A DNA stretch of 64,000 bases from an uncultured Chitinophagaceae bacterium (GCA_937958995.1 CALGAP010000016.1:1-64000), one strand, 5' to 3'. Counted from the first letter of the stretch, positions 16,669-26,189 are shown. The notes: generated by a model not told the origin, from the letters alone. Translations and numbers: made by a program.

Positions 16669-18078
16669 ATGTCTGAATACAGTTTTTTTGGAGCAGTCGA
16701 AAAAAGTTTTGATAAGGCTGCAACGTTTACAAAATGGGACCCGGGTATTCTTGAGCAGATCAAACAATGTAATGCGGTTTACCGCATGCATTTCCCCGTT
16801 AAGATCGGCGACCGCGTTGAAGTGATCAAGGCATACCGCGTACAGCACTCTCATCATAAACTGCCTTGTAAAGGTGGTATTCGTTTTGCCCTTTCCGTTA
16901 ACCTCGACGAGGTGATGGCCCTGGCCGCGCTGATGACTTACAAATGCGCCATCGTGAATGTGCCCTTTGCCGGCGCCAAGGGCGGTATTACTATCGATCC
17001 GAAGAAATACACTCCTTACGAGCTGGAAAAAATCACCCGCCGCTATACTTCCGAGCTGATCAAGAAAAACTTTATCGGACCCGGCATCGACGTTCCCGCG
17101 CCCGATTATGGTACCGGTGAACGCGAAATGGCCTGGATTGCCGACACCTATGTGAGCATGCGTCCTGGCGAAATTGACGCGCTTGGTTGCGTAACCGGTA
17201 AGCCCGTAACACAAGGTGGTGTGCGCGGCCGCCGCGAAGCTACCGGCCTGGGTGTGTTCTACGGGCTGCGCGAAGTGTGCAATATGAAAGATGTGATGGA
17301 CAAACTGGGACTTTCAACCGGCGTAGAAGGCAAACGCGTAATAGTGCAGGGTCTTGGTAACGTAGGTTATCATGCCGCCAAATTCTTCCAGGATGCAGGT
17401 GCGCTGGTAATTGGCATAGCTGAATATGAAGGCGCTATCACCAACCCGAAAGGATTGGACGTGGACGCTGTTTTCCAACACAGGAAATCCAGCGGTTCTA
17501 TATTGAATTTCCCAGGCGCCACCAATATCCCCAACAGCGCCGATGCACTGGAACTGGATTGCGACATCCTGATTCCCGCCGCTTTGGAAAACGTAATCAA
17601 TGGCGAAAATGCCCCGCGCATTAAAGCCAGGATCATCGGCGAAGCCGCCAACGGTCCGCTCACTCCCGAAGCCGATGAAGTGTTTATTAAGAAAGGCACG
17701 CTGGTGGTTCCCGATATGTACCTCAACGCCGGCGGTGTGACTGTATCGTACTTCGAATGGCTGAAAAACCTTAGCCATGTGCGTTATGGACGTATGGAAA
17801 AACGTTTCACCGAAAACCTCAACACCAAGATACTCCTGCAAATGGAGAACCTGACCGGTAAAAAGGTAGAACAAAAAGACCGCGAGCTGATCATGCACGG
17901 CCCCGAAGAAGTGGACCTGGTGCGCAGCGGTCTCGAAGAAACCATGATCACCGCCACCCGCGAAATCATGGACATCTTCAAGAGTCATCCCGATATTCCC
18001 GATATGCGTACAGCCGCCTACGTGGTAGCTATCAACAAAGTAGCCACCAGCTACCAGGAGCTGGGCATATTCCCATAA
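16669..18078 (+). CDS. gdhA: Glutamate dehydrogenase (Glu/Leu/Phe/Val family)
   Basis: This 469-residue enzyme interconverts glutamate and 2-oxoglutarate plus ammonia. CKGGIRFA and MTYKCAIVNVPFAGAKGGI contain the substrate-binding and catalytic Lys residues. GPGIDVPAPDYGTGEREMAW holds the catalytic Asp. The NAD(P)-binding Rossmann domain starts at VIVQGLGNVGYHAA. NAGGVTVSYFEW is the C-terminal signature. It follows the ccm genes by 24 bp and is ended by a strong intrinsic terminator. Cofactor preference cannot be told safely by eye. Confidence 0.96.
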   Translation: MSEYSFFGAVEKSFDKAATFTKWDPGILEQIKQCNAVYRMHFPVKIGDRVEVIKAYRVQHSHHKLPCKGGIRFALSVNLDEVMALAALMTYKCAIVNVPFAGAKGGITIDPKKYTPYELEKITRRYTSELIKKNFIGPGIDVPAPDYGTGEREMAWIADTYVSMRPGEIDALGCVTGKPVTQGGVRGRREATGLGVFYGLREVCNMKDVMDKLGLSTGVEGKRVIVQGLGNVGYHAAKFFQDAGALVIGIAEYEGAITNPKGLDVDAVFQHRKSSGSILNFPGATNIPNSADALELDCDILIPAALENVINGENAPRIKARIIGEAANGPLTPEADEVFIKKGTLVVPDMYLNAGGVTVSYFEWLKNLSHVRYGRMEKRFTENLNTKILLQMENLTGKKVEQKDRELIMHGPEEVDLVRSGLEETMITATREIMDIFKSHPDIPDMRTAAYVVAINKVATSYQELGIFP

Positions 18079-18101
18079 TTGTACAGAATCTAGAAAAAGT
18101 A

Positions 18102-18140
18102 AAATCCCGTTTGAGTGTTATCAAACGGGATTTATATTTT
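18102..18140 (+). terminator. Intrinsic terminator of gdhA
   Basis: AAATCCCGTTTGA (18102-18114) pairs perfectly with TCAAACGGGATTT (18121-18133) around a 6-nt loop and is followed by ATATTTTTT. This is a strong Rho-independent terminator 23 bp after the gdhA stop. Confidence 0.92.
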
Positions 18141-18179
18141 TTGGAGATAAATTCAGTCCATATCTACACCTGACCTTAA

Positions 18180-18389
18180 AAGTTTTCCAAACGACCTCCT
18201 GGCTATATCATTTTGATCCTGGCGGTCTTGCTCCTTGTAAGCATTTCAGCAGTTCAGCCAATGACACCTGTCGTTCCAGGCTATGCAAGATATCCGCGAC
18301 TTGAGGCCCCCGGCGATGGTCCGGCGATAAGTCACAAGTGCTTTTACCGCGACTATGATGGCTGGGAAACCTTCCTGGTCAATGACTAA
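18180..18389 (+). pseudogene. Small membrane/secreted protein frame without an ATG
   Basis: Between gdhA and the convergent DinB gene there is an open frame of 69 codons. It begins with KFSKRPPGYIILILAVLLL, a classic basic-then-hydrophobic signal or membrane segment. A Pro-rich middle follows, and it ends CFYRDYDGWETFLVND and a stop at 18387-18389. A stop codon (18177-18179) sits where the ATG would be expected, and the only internal start is a TTG at 18213, inside the hydrophobic segment. It is probably a gene that has lost its start, or one using the TTG (58 residues). The stop overlaps the DinB stop region. Confidence 0.4.
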
Positions 18390-18925
18390 AACAGTCTCTC
18401 CTGCGGCGGCCTTACTCCTACCAGCCTGATATAGATGGTGGTCTGCCCGCGGTGGTGCGACTGGTGTTCAAAAGCCTTGTTGAGCATATTGAAAGCAGTC
18501 TCTTCAAGACTGCCAAACACTTTTGTTTTCTCGTTCCATTTGCTGGTGGGTGTGTTTTGAATGGTCTTGATAACCCAGTCGTAGCTTTCGCTCACATATT
18601 TCACTACAGAATCTTTTGCATGGGCAGAGGCGCGTTGTTCCAGGGTAAATGAAAACCAGGATGGCCTTGGCTCATTGGGCAACGACTGCGACACCAGGAA
18701 CACGTTGCCATTGGCCAGGTGCAGCATTTGCTGCGCGAAGCTTCTTACGCTATCGGTAGCCTTGAAAGTATATTTATCTGCCGGCATGGTATTGAGATAT
18801 TCGAGGGTGTATTCCTTGGCCCTCTGCCAGTCTTTTACCATCTGGTTCTTGATATCTTCGAGTGATTGCGCGTTGGCGTTACTTACCACAAGAAAAGCAG
18901 CGAAAATGTAGATCAGTTTCTTCAT
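18386..18925 (-). CDS. DinB-superfamily protein with signal peptide
   Basis: This is a 179-residue protein with a signal peptide (MKKLIYIFAAFLVVSNANA), so it is exported. The mature part is a four-helix DinB-like bundle. MLHLANGNVFLVSQ carries the first conserved His, and FEHQSHHRGQTTIYIRL carries the C-terminal His pair that binds a metal in this superfamily. Substrates of the exported Bacteroidota members are unknown; related enzymes include thiol-dependent metalloenzymes. It stands as a single gene, convergent with gdhA. Confidence 0.88.
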   Translation of the reverse strand: MKKLIYIFAAFLVVSNANAQSLEDIKNQMVKDWQRAKEYTLEYLNTMPADKYTFKATDSVRSFAQQMLHLANGNVFLVSQSLPNEPRPSWFSFTLEQRASAHAKDSVVKYVSESYDWVIKTIQNTPTSKWNEKTKVFGSLEETAFNMLNKAFEHQSHHRGQTTIYIRLVGVRPPQERLF

Positions 18926-18960
18926 ACAGAAAATTTTGGACTGACAAAGTAAGAAATATT

Positions 18961-19083
18961 TTATTCATCTTTCCCAAACGGTACTTCTTTATACCGGTTG
19001 CACAGGTTAGAAACCATAGAAGCCTGCTTCTTCAGTTGTTGAGGTTCATCTATCATTTCCTGCGACATAGCCGTCTGCCGCAT
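18961..19083 (-). CDS. Small hypothetical protein coupled to the HsdR-N gene
   Basis: This 40-residue frame starts with ATG at 19083, overlapping the stop of the preceding gene in a TGATG arrangement (19085-19081). It ends with TAA at 18961. The product is hydrophilic and probably helical (MRQTAMSQEMIDEPQQLKKQ at the start, then a Cys-containing tail ending FGKDE). The tight stop-start overlap suggests translational coupling and a real gene. The function is not recognisable. It is short enough that chance cannot be excluded. Confidence 0.45.
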   Translation of the reverse strand: MRQTAMSQEMIDEPQQLKKQASMVSNLCNRYKEVPFGKDE

Positions 19084-19520
19084 CAAACATGATCGGGCAG
19101 GCAGTCGATAGGGTGCAACTGGCCGTTATGTCTATGAAAACCTGCACAATGTGAACCGTTGGTAATTATCACATATTCAACAGGTACAGCAATAATATAT
19201 CTCAAAACCTGTTGCAGCACCTCTTCGCTGAGCGGTATATCCATGGCCTTGCATTCCACCATCAGCCAGGGCTGGTGCTGCCGGTCGAAGACCAGGATGT
19301 CGAATCGCTTTTTTAATTCACCCAATAAAATTTCTTTTTCTACGGCTACCAGCGACGAAGGATATTTTTTTACCTGTACCAAATATTGCAGAAAATTTTG
19401 CCGCACCCATTCCTCACCTGTCAGGCGAATCCATTGCCGGCGCAATTCATCAAATATGAATTCTTTTCCTTCTTCCTTCTTCAGCCTGAAGGGATGGTCT
19501 GGATACTCAATCCGTATCAT
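19083..19520 (-). CDS. HsdR N-terminal-domain protein (PD-(D/E)XK nuclease fold)
   Basis: This 145-residue protein consists only of the type I restriction enzyme R protein N-terminal domain. RFDILVF supplies the catalytic Asp, and WLMVECKA supplies the ExK pair, spaced as in the PD-(D/E)XK fold. The helicase, methylase and specificity subunits of a restriction system are absent nearby, so this is not a complete restriction enzyme. Stand-alone proteins of this type are widespread in Bacteroidota, and their job is unknown. It is divergent from AMP nucleosidase, with about 50 bp between the starts. Confidence 0.87.
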   Translation of the reverse strand: MIRIEYPDHPFRLKKEEGKEFIFDELRRQWIRLTGEEWVRQNFLQYLVQVKKYPSSLVAVEKEILLGELKKRFDILVFDRQHQPWLMVECKAMDIPLSEEVLQQVLRYIIAVPVEYVIITNGSHCAGFHRHNGQLHPIDCLPDHV

Positions 19521-19570
19521 GTTCCAAATCTACTGTTTGATTATGTTGGAGAAAAAACGAAATTTAGGGA

Positions 19571-20344
19571 ATGATGAAGTCAAAAGACGATATCGTTAGT
19601 AACTGGCTGCCCCGGTATACCGGTGAAAAGCTCGAAAATTTTGGCAGGTACATACTGCTCACCAATTTCAGTTACTATGTAACCCTTTTCGCCAAATGGC
19701 ACGAGGTACCCGTGGTGGGGCTTGACCGGCCAATGCAATGCGCCACTGCCGACAATATCACCATCATCAATTTCGGCATGGGCAGTCCCACGGCAGCCAC
19801 CATCATGGACCTGCTGAGCGCCATCAAACCCAAAGCAGTCTTGTTCCTGGGTAAATGCGGCGGATTGAAGAAGCGTAACAATATCGGTGATCTCATCTTA
19901 CCCATAGCGGCCATCCGCGGCGAGGGTACCAGCAACGACTATTTCCCGCCCGAAGTGCCCGCGCTGCCCGCCTTTGCTTTGCAGAAAGCGGTATCAACCA
20001 CCATCCGCGACTACGGCGTTGATTATTGGACAGGCACTGTGTATACCACCAACCGCCGCGTGTGGGAACACGACGATGCATTCAAAGCCTACCTGCAAAA
20101 AATAAGGGCTTATGCCATCGATATGGAAACAGCCACCATTTTCTCGGTGGGGTTTTATAATAAAATCCCCACCGGCGCTTTGTTGCTCGTGAGCGATCAG
20201 CCTATGGTACCCGAAGGGGTGAAGACTGAAGAAAGTGATAAGAAAGTTACGGCCTCATTTGTGGAAAGACATGTGAGAATAGGAATTGATTCGCTGAAAC
20301 AGTTAATCAACGATGGATTAACAGTAAGGCATTTGAAATTTTAA
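19571..20344 (+). CDS. amn: AMP nucleosidase (short form)
   Basis: This is a 257-residue member of the purine nucleoside phosphorylase fold that hydrolyses AMP to adenine and ribose 5-phosphate. NITIINFGMGSPTAATIMDL and FLGKCGGLKKR form the phosphate and base site. YAIDMETATIFSVGF carries the conserved Glu residues that bind ribose. The short form without the N-terminal regulatory domain is usual in Bacteroidota. Two Met codons lie in tandem at the start; the first, at 19571, is used here. It stands alone and precedes the ABC ATPase gene by 77 bp. Confidence 0.92.
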   Translation: MMKSKDDIVSNWLPRYTGEKLENFGRYILLTNFSYYVTLFAKWHEVPVVGLDRPMQCATADNITIINFGMGSPTAATIMDLLSAIKPKAVLFLGKCGGLKKRNNIGDLILPIAAIRGEGTSNDYFPPEVPALPAFALQKAVSTTIRDYGVDYWTGTVYTTNRRVWEHDDAFKAYLQKIRAYAIDMETATIFSVGFYNKIPTGALLLVSDQPMVPEGVKTEESDKKVTASFVERHVRIGIDSLKQLINDGLTVRHLKF

Positions 20345-20421
20345 CAGCAAATGCCGTCCTGATTATTTCGTTCTTACATAATCCCGCCGTTAATTTGAAG
20401 CATGATCGCTAATCAACACTC

Positions 20422-22158
20422 ATGCCTACTCCTCTTTTACAAATAAAAAACCTGCAGGTTGATTTCATCACCGAGCTCGGCACCACCACCGCGGTGAACA
20501 ATATTTCTTTAGAGGTAAATGCAGGAGAGATCGTGGCCATTGTAGGCGAATCGGGCAGCGGCAAATCAGTAACAGCTTTATCCATATTGCAATTACTGCC
20601 AACTCCGCCTGCTAAATATACCAGTGGTGAAATTCTTTTTTCTTCAGATGGAGGCGCGGTCGTGGACCTGATGCAGCAATCGCCCGAACAACTCCGCTCC
20701 ATTCGCGGCAATGAGATAGCGATGATATTCCAGGAGCCCATGACTTCATTGAATCCCGTATTTACCTGCGGCTACCAGGTGCAGGAGGCCATCAGGCTGC
20801 ACAGGAAGGTAAGTCGCGAAGAAGCGAAGCGGCAGACTATCAAATTGTTTGAACAGGTGAAGCTGCCAAATCCGGCGAACATGTTTCACCGCTACCCGCA
20901 CGCCATCAGCGGCGGCCAAAAGCAACGAGTGATGATTGCGATGGCGATGAGTTGTCACCCGCGCCTGTTGATCTGCGACGAGCCCACCACCGCCCTCGAC
21001 GTAACTGTGCAGAAAACCATTTTACAACTCATAAAAGAACTGCAGCAGCAAGGCCAGATGGGCGTCATTTTCATCACACACGACCTCGGCGTAGTGGCAG
21101 AGATCGCCGACCGCGCCATCGTGATGTACAAAGGCAATATTGTGGAGCAAGGGACCGTGCGCGACATTTTCACCGCGCCCCAACACCCTTACACCAAAGG
21201 CCTCCTGGCCTGCCGCCCCGTGCTGCACCCCAAAGGCGAACGCCTGCCGGTAGTCAGCGATTTCCTGTCTGGCGAAAGGGACGGTCAAGTGACAGGTGGC
21301 CCGCCTGGCAGCTGGGCCTCTCATGGGGAAGGTGGCTCACCCCCGAGAGTGGCCCACCCGCTGATAGAGGTGAAAAACCTGAAAGTGTGGTTTCCTTCGA
21401 AGAAAACATTCCTGGGAAAGCCGCTGGAATACGTGAAAGCTGTAGATGACGTAAGTTTCACTGTCTACAAGGGCGAGACGCTCGGGTTGGTGGGAGAATC
21501 GGGATGCGGGAAGACTACGCTGGGAAGAACACTCCTGCGATTGATTGAACCTACCAGCGGCACCATTCTTTACAATGGCGTGGACCTGACCGCAAAGAAG
21601 CGCGATGAACTGAAGAAACTGCGCAAGGAAATACAGATCGTTTTCCAGGATCCATATTCTTCACTGAACCCACGCCTTACCATTGGTGAGGCGATTGCAG
21701 AACCGCTCAAAGTGCATGGAATGGGGGAAAACAAAAGTGAGCGCAAAGAAAAAGTGATCTCGCTGCTGGAAAAGGTAAGCCTGCATGCCGATCATTACGA
21801 TCGCTACCCGCACGAATTTTCCGGCGGTCAGCGGCAACGCATTGTTATCGCCCGCGCACTGGCATTGAGCCCTTCGTTTGTGGTGTGTGATGAATCTGTT
21901 TCGGCACTCGATGTAAGCGTGCAGGCCCAGGTGCTTAACCTGCTGAACGATCTGAAGAAAGAATTTGGTTTCACCATCATCTTCATCTCACACGACCTCT
22001 CTGTAGTGCGCTACATCAGCGACCGCATCATGGTAATGAATAAGGGGAAAATTGAGGAAGCAGGAGAAGCGGAAGAAATCTACCTGCATCCCAAAACCGC
22101 CTACACCCAACAACTCATCAACTCCATCCCCAACCCCACACCTTTCACCCGTAACTAA
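20422..22158 (+). CDS. Fused dipeptide/oligopeptide ABC transporter ATPase (DppD-DppF type)
   Basis: This 578-residue protein joins two ABC ATPase domains. Domain 1 (about 1-260) has Walker A GESGSGKSV, signature ISGGQKQR and Walker B LLICDEPTTAL. Domain 2 (about 315-570) has GESGCGKTT, FSGGQRQR and VVCDESVSALD. In domain 2 the usual EP after Walker B Asp is ES, although the catalytic Glu is kept. C-terminal oligopeptide-type extensions follow each domain. The linker (about 284-313) is Gly/Ser/Pro-rich and encoded by GC-rich repeat-like DNA. No permease or binding protein lies nearby, so the partners are encoded elsewhere. Confidence 0.93.
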   Translation: MPTPLLQIKNLQVDFITELGTTTAVNNISLEVNAGEIVAIVGESGSGKSVTALSILQLLPTPPAKYTSGEILFSSDGGAVVDLMQQSPEQLRSIRGNEIAMIFQEPMTSLNPVFTCGYQVQEAIRLHRKVSREEAKRQTIKLFEQVKLPNPANMFHRYPHAISGGQKQRVMIAMAMSCHPRLLICDEPTTALDVTVQKTILQLIKELQQQGQMGVIFITHDLGVVAEIADRAIVMYKGNIVEQGTVRDIFTAPQHPYTKGLLACRPVLHPKGERLPVVSDFLSGERDGQVTGGPPGSWASHGEGGSPPRVAHPLIEVKNLKVWFPSKKTFLGKPLEYVKAVDDVSFTVYKGETLGLVGESGCGKTTLGRTLLRLIEPTSGTILYNGVDLTAKKRDELKKLRKEIQIVFQDPYSSLNPRLTIGEAIAEPLKVHGMGENKSERKEKVISLLEKVSLHADHYDRYPHEFSGGQRQRIVIARALALSPSFVVCDESVSALDVSVQAQVLNLLNDLKKEFGFTIIFISHDLSVVRYISDRIMVMNKGKIEEAGEAEEIYLHPKTAYTQQLINSIPNPTPFTRN

Positions 22159-22228
22159 CCGCAGAACCCACCCCAAAACCCACACTACATCCCATCGCTA
22201 ATCACACCCTACACCCGAAACCCTCCAC

Positions 22229-25200
22229 CTAATCTCTAAACCTTTGATTCTTCACCATCTCGGACAAATAACTCCTGTACCATCCATATTCGCGGCCACC
22301 ATAAAACATCGAAGCGCTGCGGCGGCGTGAATAGACCATTTCCTGCAGAATCTGTTGCAATTGTTGTTTTACCGGCGTGTCGTTATCCAGCTTTTTTTCT
22401 TCACGCGCCAGGAAATCTTTGTTGTCGATATCGATCTCACCGGGCTTTTCGGGTTGCATGCCTACTAAAGCGATCTGCCATACCGCATCATCGCGCATGC
22501 GTTTGTATTTGAAGAAATATACATACCCTTTCCTGCCTTTGTAGGTCACGGGCAGTTTGTCAAGGTATGCCATGGTGTCGATTCTGTCGTAGCGCCCACC
22601 CGCACTCATGAGCATGCTGCGTGCAATAGCCTGCTGATTCTTATAGGCAACAGGGAATTTGTGGAGCTTGTTCATTTCATCCAGGTCCTTATACAACTCG
22701 CTTCGGTATTTATCGCTGGCGGCGAATACAGTGAATAGTGAATCCGGCACGGGCTGATTGTGGCGAAGGAGGTGAATGAATGTATTATATAGCAACCGCT
22801 TCGAGTTGGTAGCCATCAGCTGTTCGAAGAATGAATTCACACCTGGATACTTATCGCGGAAGGGCAAGAGCAGCACCACGTATTTATCCAGGTCAGGATT
22901 GCCCGAGTCTTCAACGCGCGTTTCGTCGTTATAGAATGAATTCTGGCGCCTGTCTTTAGCAGCAACCCTTTCCATTCTCGCCTTATCCTCGCGCGCCATT
23001 TGCTTTTTCAACAACTGCCTGCCGTCAACATATATCTTACTGAAATAAGTTTCATAATCTTTTGCCTGCAGGTAACCGCTGTCAACCATTGTCACCAGCA
23101 GATCGAGCACTTCTTCCTTGTAATCGTCTACGTGCAGCAGCTGCAGAAAGTCGGGGAATATGGTCCTGGTAAGGGAAAGTGTGTCGTACAACTCGCTCCA
23201 GGGACTATATGAATAAGAACTGTTACCGCGGCGCGCACCACCGGCCATACGGAATCTTTCCCTCCGGTAATCGTACACATCTTCATCCACAATAGGCGGC
23301 TCCTGTATGATCAGGTCTTTAAACGCCTGGAATGATTCTTTGGTTTTTTGTGACAGCAAGGCCTGCAATATTGCATTTTGCAGTGCCACGGTGTCTTTCA
23401 CTTTCCAATACAATTCTTTCAGCCAGGGTGTGACGGAAGGCTCTTGTATTCCGCCAAGTATATAAATGAATCGCTGCTTGCGGCTCATATAATTGCTCAT
23501 ATCCCAGTTAAGTGCCAGGATGGTATTCTTGATATTCGGCACATCACCGGAATCGAAATCAAAAGCGTTGATGCTTTCGGCGGCGGCTTTGGCAACAGCG
23601 CTGTCTTTGCTGAACAGATCCTTAAACAACTGATCAGATTTGCTGGCAAACAAGGCGATTGTTTTCAGCGTATCATCGGGTTTGAAAGTGTTGAAGAAAT
23701 TATCGATAAATGCACTGCGCTTGCCAATGGTATCGATGATAGTAGCCAGGTGAAAGAAATGGCCACCTTTGTAAAATGTCTTCACCATCAGCCGGCGGCT
23801 GCTGCCGGTATCTGATAAGATCAGGTCGCGTTCCAGGAAGCCATCCTCACGAAGCTTCACTTCTTTTTTCACTACCGTCATCGTGCTGTCTTCATTCCAG
23901 CGGCCTGCGTGGCGGCTTTCCCAAAGTTTGCTGCTATCTTTTTCAAAAGCGTATTTACCGACGCGGGCATAGCTTACCAGTATTTTTTCGCCGGTGGTAT
24001 CATTACTGATCACCCTGGTTTCATACCTGGTGCGCTCTTCGCCATCATCGTCTTCACCCACCGTAGCGCGGTACATTGCTTCAGCTTCCGCCATCAGGTC
24101 TTCCCCGGGTTTTGACTCAGGAAATACCGGCGAGGTCACGGTCATGCGCAGCAGGGTATCGCGGTGCTGCCTGGGTGCGGGATATTTGAAGTCGGTGATG
24201 GTAAACGATTTCAGGAATTGCTGCACGTTAGCATTTTCCTGCCTGTACCTTGCCATCACCACATAATAGACCGGTCCGCGGATGATATATTTTACCGAAC
24301 TATAGCTTCCATCTTTATGCTTGTATTTGCTTTCGAGCATGGGATAGCCGTTGAGGTTGGAAAATTTGCGGCTCACCTGCTTTTCGATAAATGAAGAAAA
24401 TCCATAGCTCTCATCCATCAGTCGCAACTCGAATGTATCTTCTTCCAGGAATGTGTAGTTGTGCAGGCTGGCTTGCATTATGAGATAGCTGTTACCATCC
24501 TTATCATCCCTGGCGGTATATTCAAAACGGTCGGTGCCAAAACTATTATCGTACAAAACTGCAGGCTCATGCGGCAGGTCAACCGAGAAGCCACCGGTAG
24601 CGGGCTGCCAGTTTTTCCAATTGGCAGTGGGATATTCTTTTAAAGATATGGAGTTGAAAAAGTTTTGTGCCGTAGTGCCGGTATTCACAAACTCACCCGT
24701 GCCGCTGATTTTGAAAACAATGATTTCGAAAGGTGTCACAAAAACCTGGTAGCGCTGGTAATCGCCGCGGCGGGTGCGGTTGGTGAAATCAAAACCCTTG
24801 TAACCGTTTTTGGTAATCACTGTTTTTTTCAAAATTCTCCCCGGCACATTTTCATATAAAAGGCTGTCGATCTTTCTATGCACCTGGTCGCTGTTATGTC
24901 CCCAAAACAGGCTGTTGGTTTTGATACGGGTTACCATAAAATAAGCGCCGTTTACCATATCGGCATATTGCACCACGTCCATACCCTGCCAGTCGGTGAA
25001 GCGGTAAAACTTTTCGCCGGGAATACTCACTGTATAAAAACCATCATCTGAAGTTTGGGGCGCGAAGGGTTTTTCGGGATGAATTTTTTCAAGGGCTTCT
25101 TTTTGCGAGCTGTTGCGGTCGTCCATCTGCACGGGGCGCAGGGTGTATCCTTTTTCCCGCAGCATTTCTATCACTCCTCTTTTTCCCGGCAGGTGCGCCG

Positions 25201-26074
25201 CGCCCACCCCTGCAAACAGGCTATGTTTTTTGAGAATGGTATCTATAGAATTGGCCTGTATTTCGTTTCTCTTATACAAAAATTTTTCCTGGAAAGCTTC
25301 CGAAAAAACGGTCAGCGTTTCCAGCGAGTCCAGCAGGTCGAGGTCGCCCTTGCGGTAAGCTTCTTCCAGTTTCTTAGGATTGGTCATCATGGACTCATAG
25401 TCGTAACTGCGGCGCTTTTTGTTCTGGTCTCTCATCATATCCATATACGCCTCCATCACCAGCTTTTCACTTTCCTTAAAATCTTCCACGCCACACACTT
25501 TCTTACCCAGTTTTTTACCAATCTGGAAGATGTACATGTCCAGGAAAGTGTCTTCCTCAAAATCACCTTGCTGTTCGTTATAGTTGCGGTACAGCATGCC
25601 GTTGATCATGGAGGGCTCCACGGCCAGGGCGGCCTTTATTTTTTCTTCATAACTGTCTATAGCAAAAGTGGTGATCTGCATAAAATCGTAGGGTATCTCG
25701 GCGCGCCGCTGGCTGGGGTAATCGCCGGGGCGATTGTTGTTGCGGTAAAAAAAGGAATGGCTGAAGTCTTCCTGCCAGTTTTCGGGGTTGGTCTCCAGCG
25801 CCACTACTTCCACGCTTTTGATGGCATTGTAAAATGAATCGCCCAGGTGGAAAGCCAGCTTATTGCTCACGTGCATGGTGCCGAAAAGGTAAGAGGGCTG
25901 TTTAAGTCCGTTGCCCGTAATTTCCCAAAGCAGGCTGGGGTATTTTTTGGCGACAGGGGAAGCGTTCGGGGAGACCGGTTCCGCTTGCTTTTTATTGCGG
26001 TTTACGAGTTGTGCATCAGTGCCGGCCCACAGGAAACCCAACGCTACAAATAAGATAATAGCCGACTTCGCCAT
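22229..26074 (-). CDS. TraB/GumN-domain secreted protein with very long C-terminal region
   Basis: This protein of about 1281 residues has a signal peptide (MAKSAIILFVALGFLWAGTDA). The first part (about 30-330) is a TraB/GumN domain with SYLFGTMHVSN at the start and FAGVGAAHLPGKRGVIEML at the end, the two conserved His-containing motifs of this putative metalloprotease-like fold. About 950 residues follow that I cannot assign. They include repeated beta-rich blocks with FSVDLPHEP-like strands and a later helical region. The frame is open to 26125, but the ATG at 26074 starts the signal peptide. Most GumN proteins have about 300 residues, so the extension is unusual. It is divergent from the queA unit. 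Confidence 0.85.
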   Translation of the reverse strand: MAKSAIILFVALGFLWAGTDAQLVNRNKKQAEPVSPNASPVAKKYPSLLWEITGNGLKQPSYLFGTMHVSNKLAFHLGDSFYNAIKSVEVVALETNPENWQEDFSHSFFYRNNNRPGDYPSQRRAEIPYDFMQITTFAIDSYEEKIKAALAVEPSMINGMLYRNYNEQQGDFEEDTFLDMYIFQIGKKLGKKVCGVEDFKESEKLVMEAYMDMMRDQNKKRRSYDYESMMTNPKKLEEAYRKGDLDLLDSLETLTVFSEAFQEKFLYKRNEIQANSIDTILKKHSLFAGVGAAHLPGKRGVIEMLREKGYTLRPVQMDDRNSSQKEALEKIHPEKPFAPQTSDDGFYTVSIPGEKFYRFTDWQGMDVVQYADMVNGAYFMVTRIKTNSLFWGHNSDQVHRKIDSLLYENVPGRILKKTVITKNGYKGFDFTNRTRRGDYQRYQVFVTPFEIIVFKISGTGEFVNTGTTAQNFFNSISLKEYPTANWKNWQPATGGFSVDLPHEPAVLYDNSFGTDRFEYTARDDKDGNSYLIMQASLHNYTFLEEDTFELRLMDESYGFSSFIEKQVSRKFSNLNGYPMLESKYKHKDGSYSSVKYIIRGPVYYVVMARYRQENANVQQFLKSFTITDFKYPAPRQHRDTLLRMTVTSPVFPESKPGEDLMAEAEAMYRATVGEDDDGEERTRYETRVISNDTTGEKILVSYARVGKYAFEKDSSKLWESRHAGRWNEDSTMTVVKKEVKLREDGFLERDLILSDTGSSRRLMVKTFYKGGHFFHLATIIDTIGKRSAFIDNFFNTFKPDDTLKTIALFASKSDQLFKDLFSKDSAVAKAAAESINAFDFDSGDVPNIKNTILALNWDMSNYMSRKQRFIYILGGIQEPSVTPWLKELYWKVKDTVALQNAILQALLSQKTKESFQAFKDLIIQEPPIVDEDVYDYRRERFRMAGGARRGNSSYSYSPWSELYDTLSLTRTIFPDFLQLLHVDDYKEEVLDLLVTMVDSGYLQAKDYETYFSKIYVDGRQLLKKQMAREDKARMERVAAKDRRQNSFYNDETRVEDSGNPDLDKYVVLLLPFRDKYPGVNSFFEQLMATNSKRLLYNTFIHLLRHNQPVPDSLFTVFAASDKYRSELYKDLDEMNKLHKFPVAYKNQQAIARSMLMSAGGRYDRIDTMAYLDKLPVTYKGRKGYVYFFKYKRMRDDAVWQIALVGMQPEKPGEIDIDNKDFLAREEKKLDNDTPVKQQLQQILQEMVYSRRRSASMFYGGREYGWYRSYLSEMVKNQRFRD

Positions 26075-26189
26075 AAAGTAGAATTGAATGACAGACAAGT
26101 TAACAAAGCCTTTCCAACATATCAACTTGTTAACTTCTCCGATCGCTAAAAAGATGCAAAAATGGGACTAAATCACACCCGATTTTAAA

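Noticed and set aside
19083..19520. A type I restriction-modification system
   Set aside because: Only the HsdR N-terminal domain is present, with no helicase, HsdM or HsdS in the neighbourhood.
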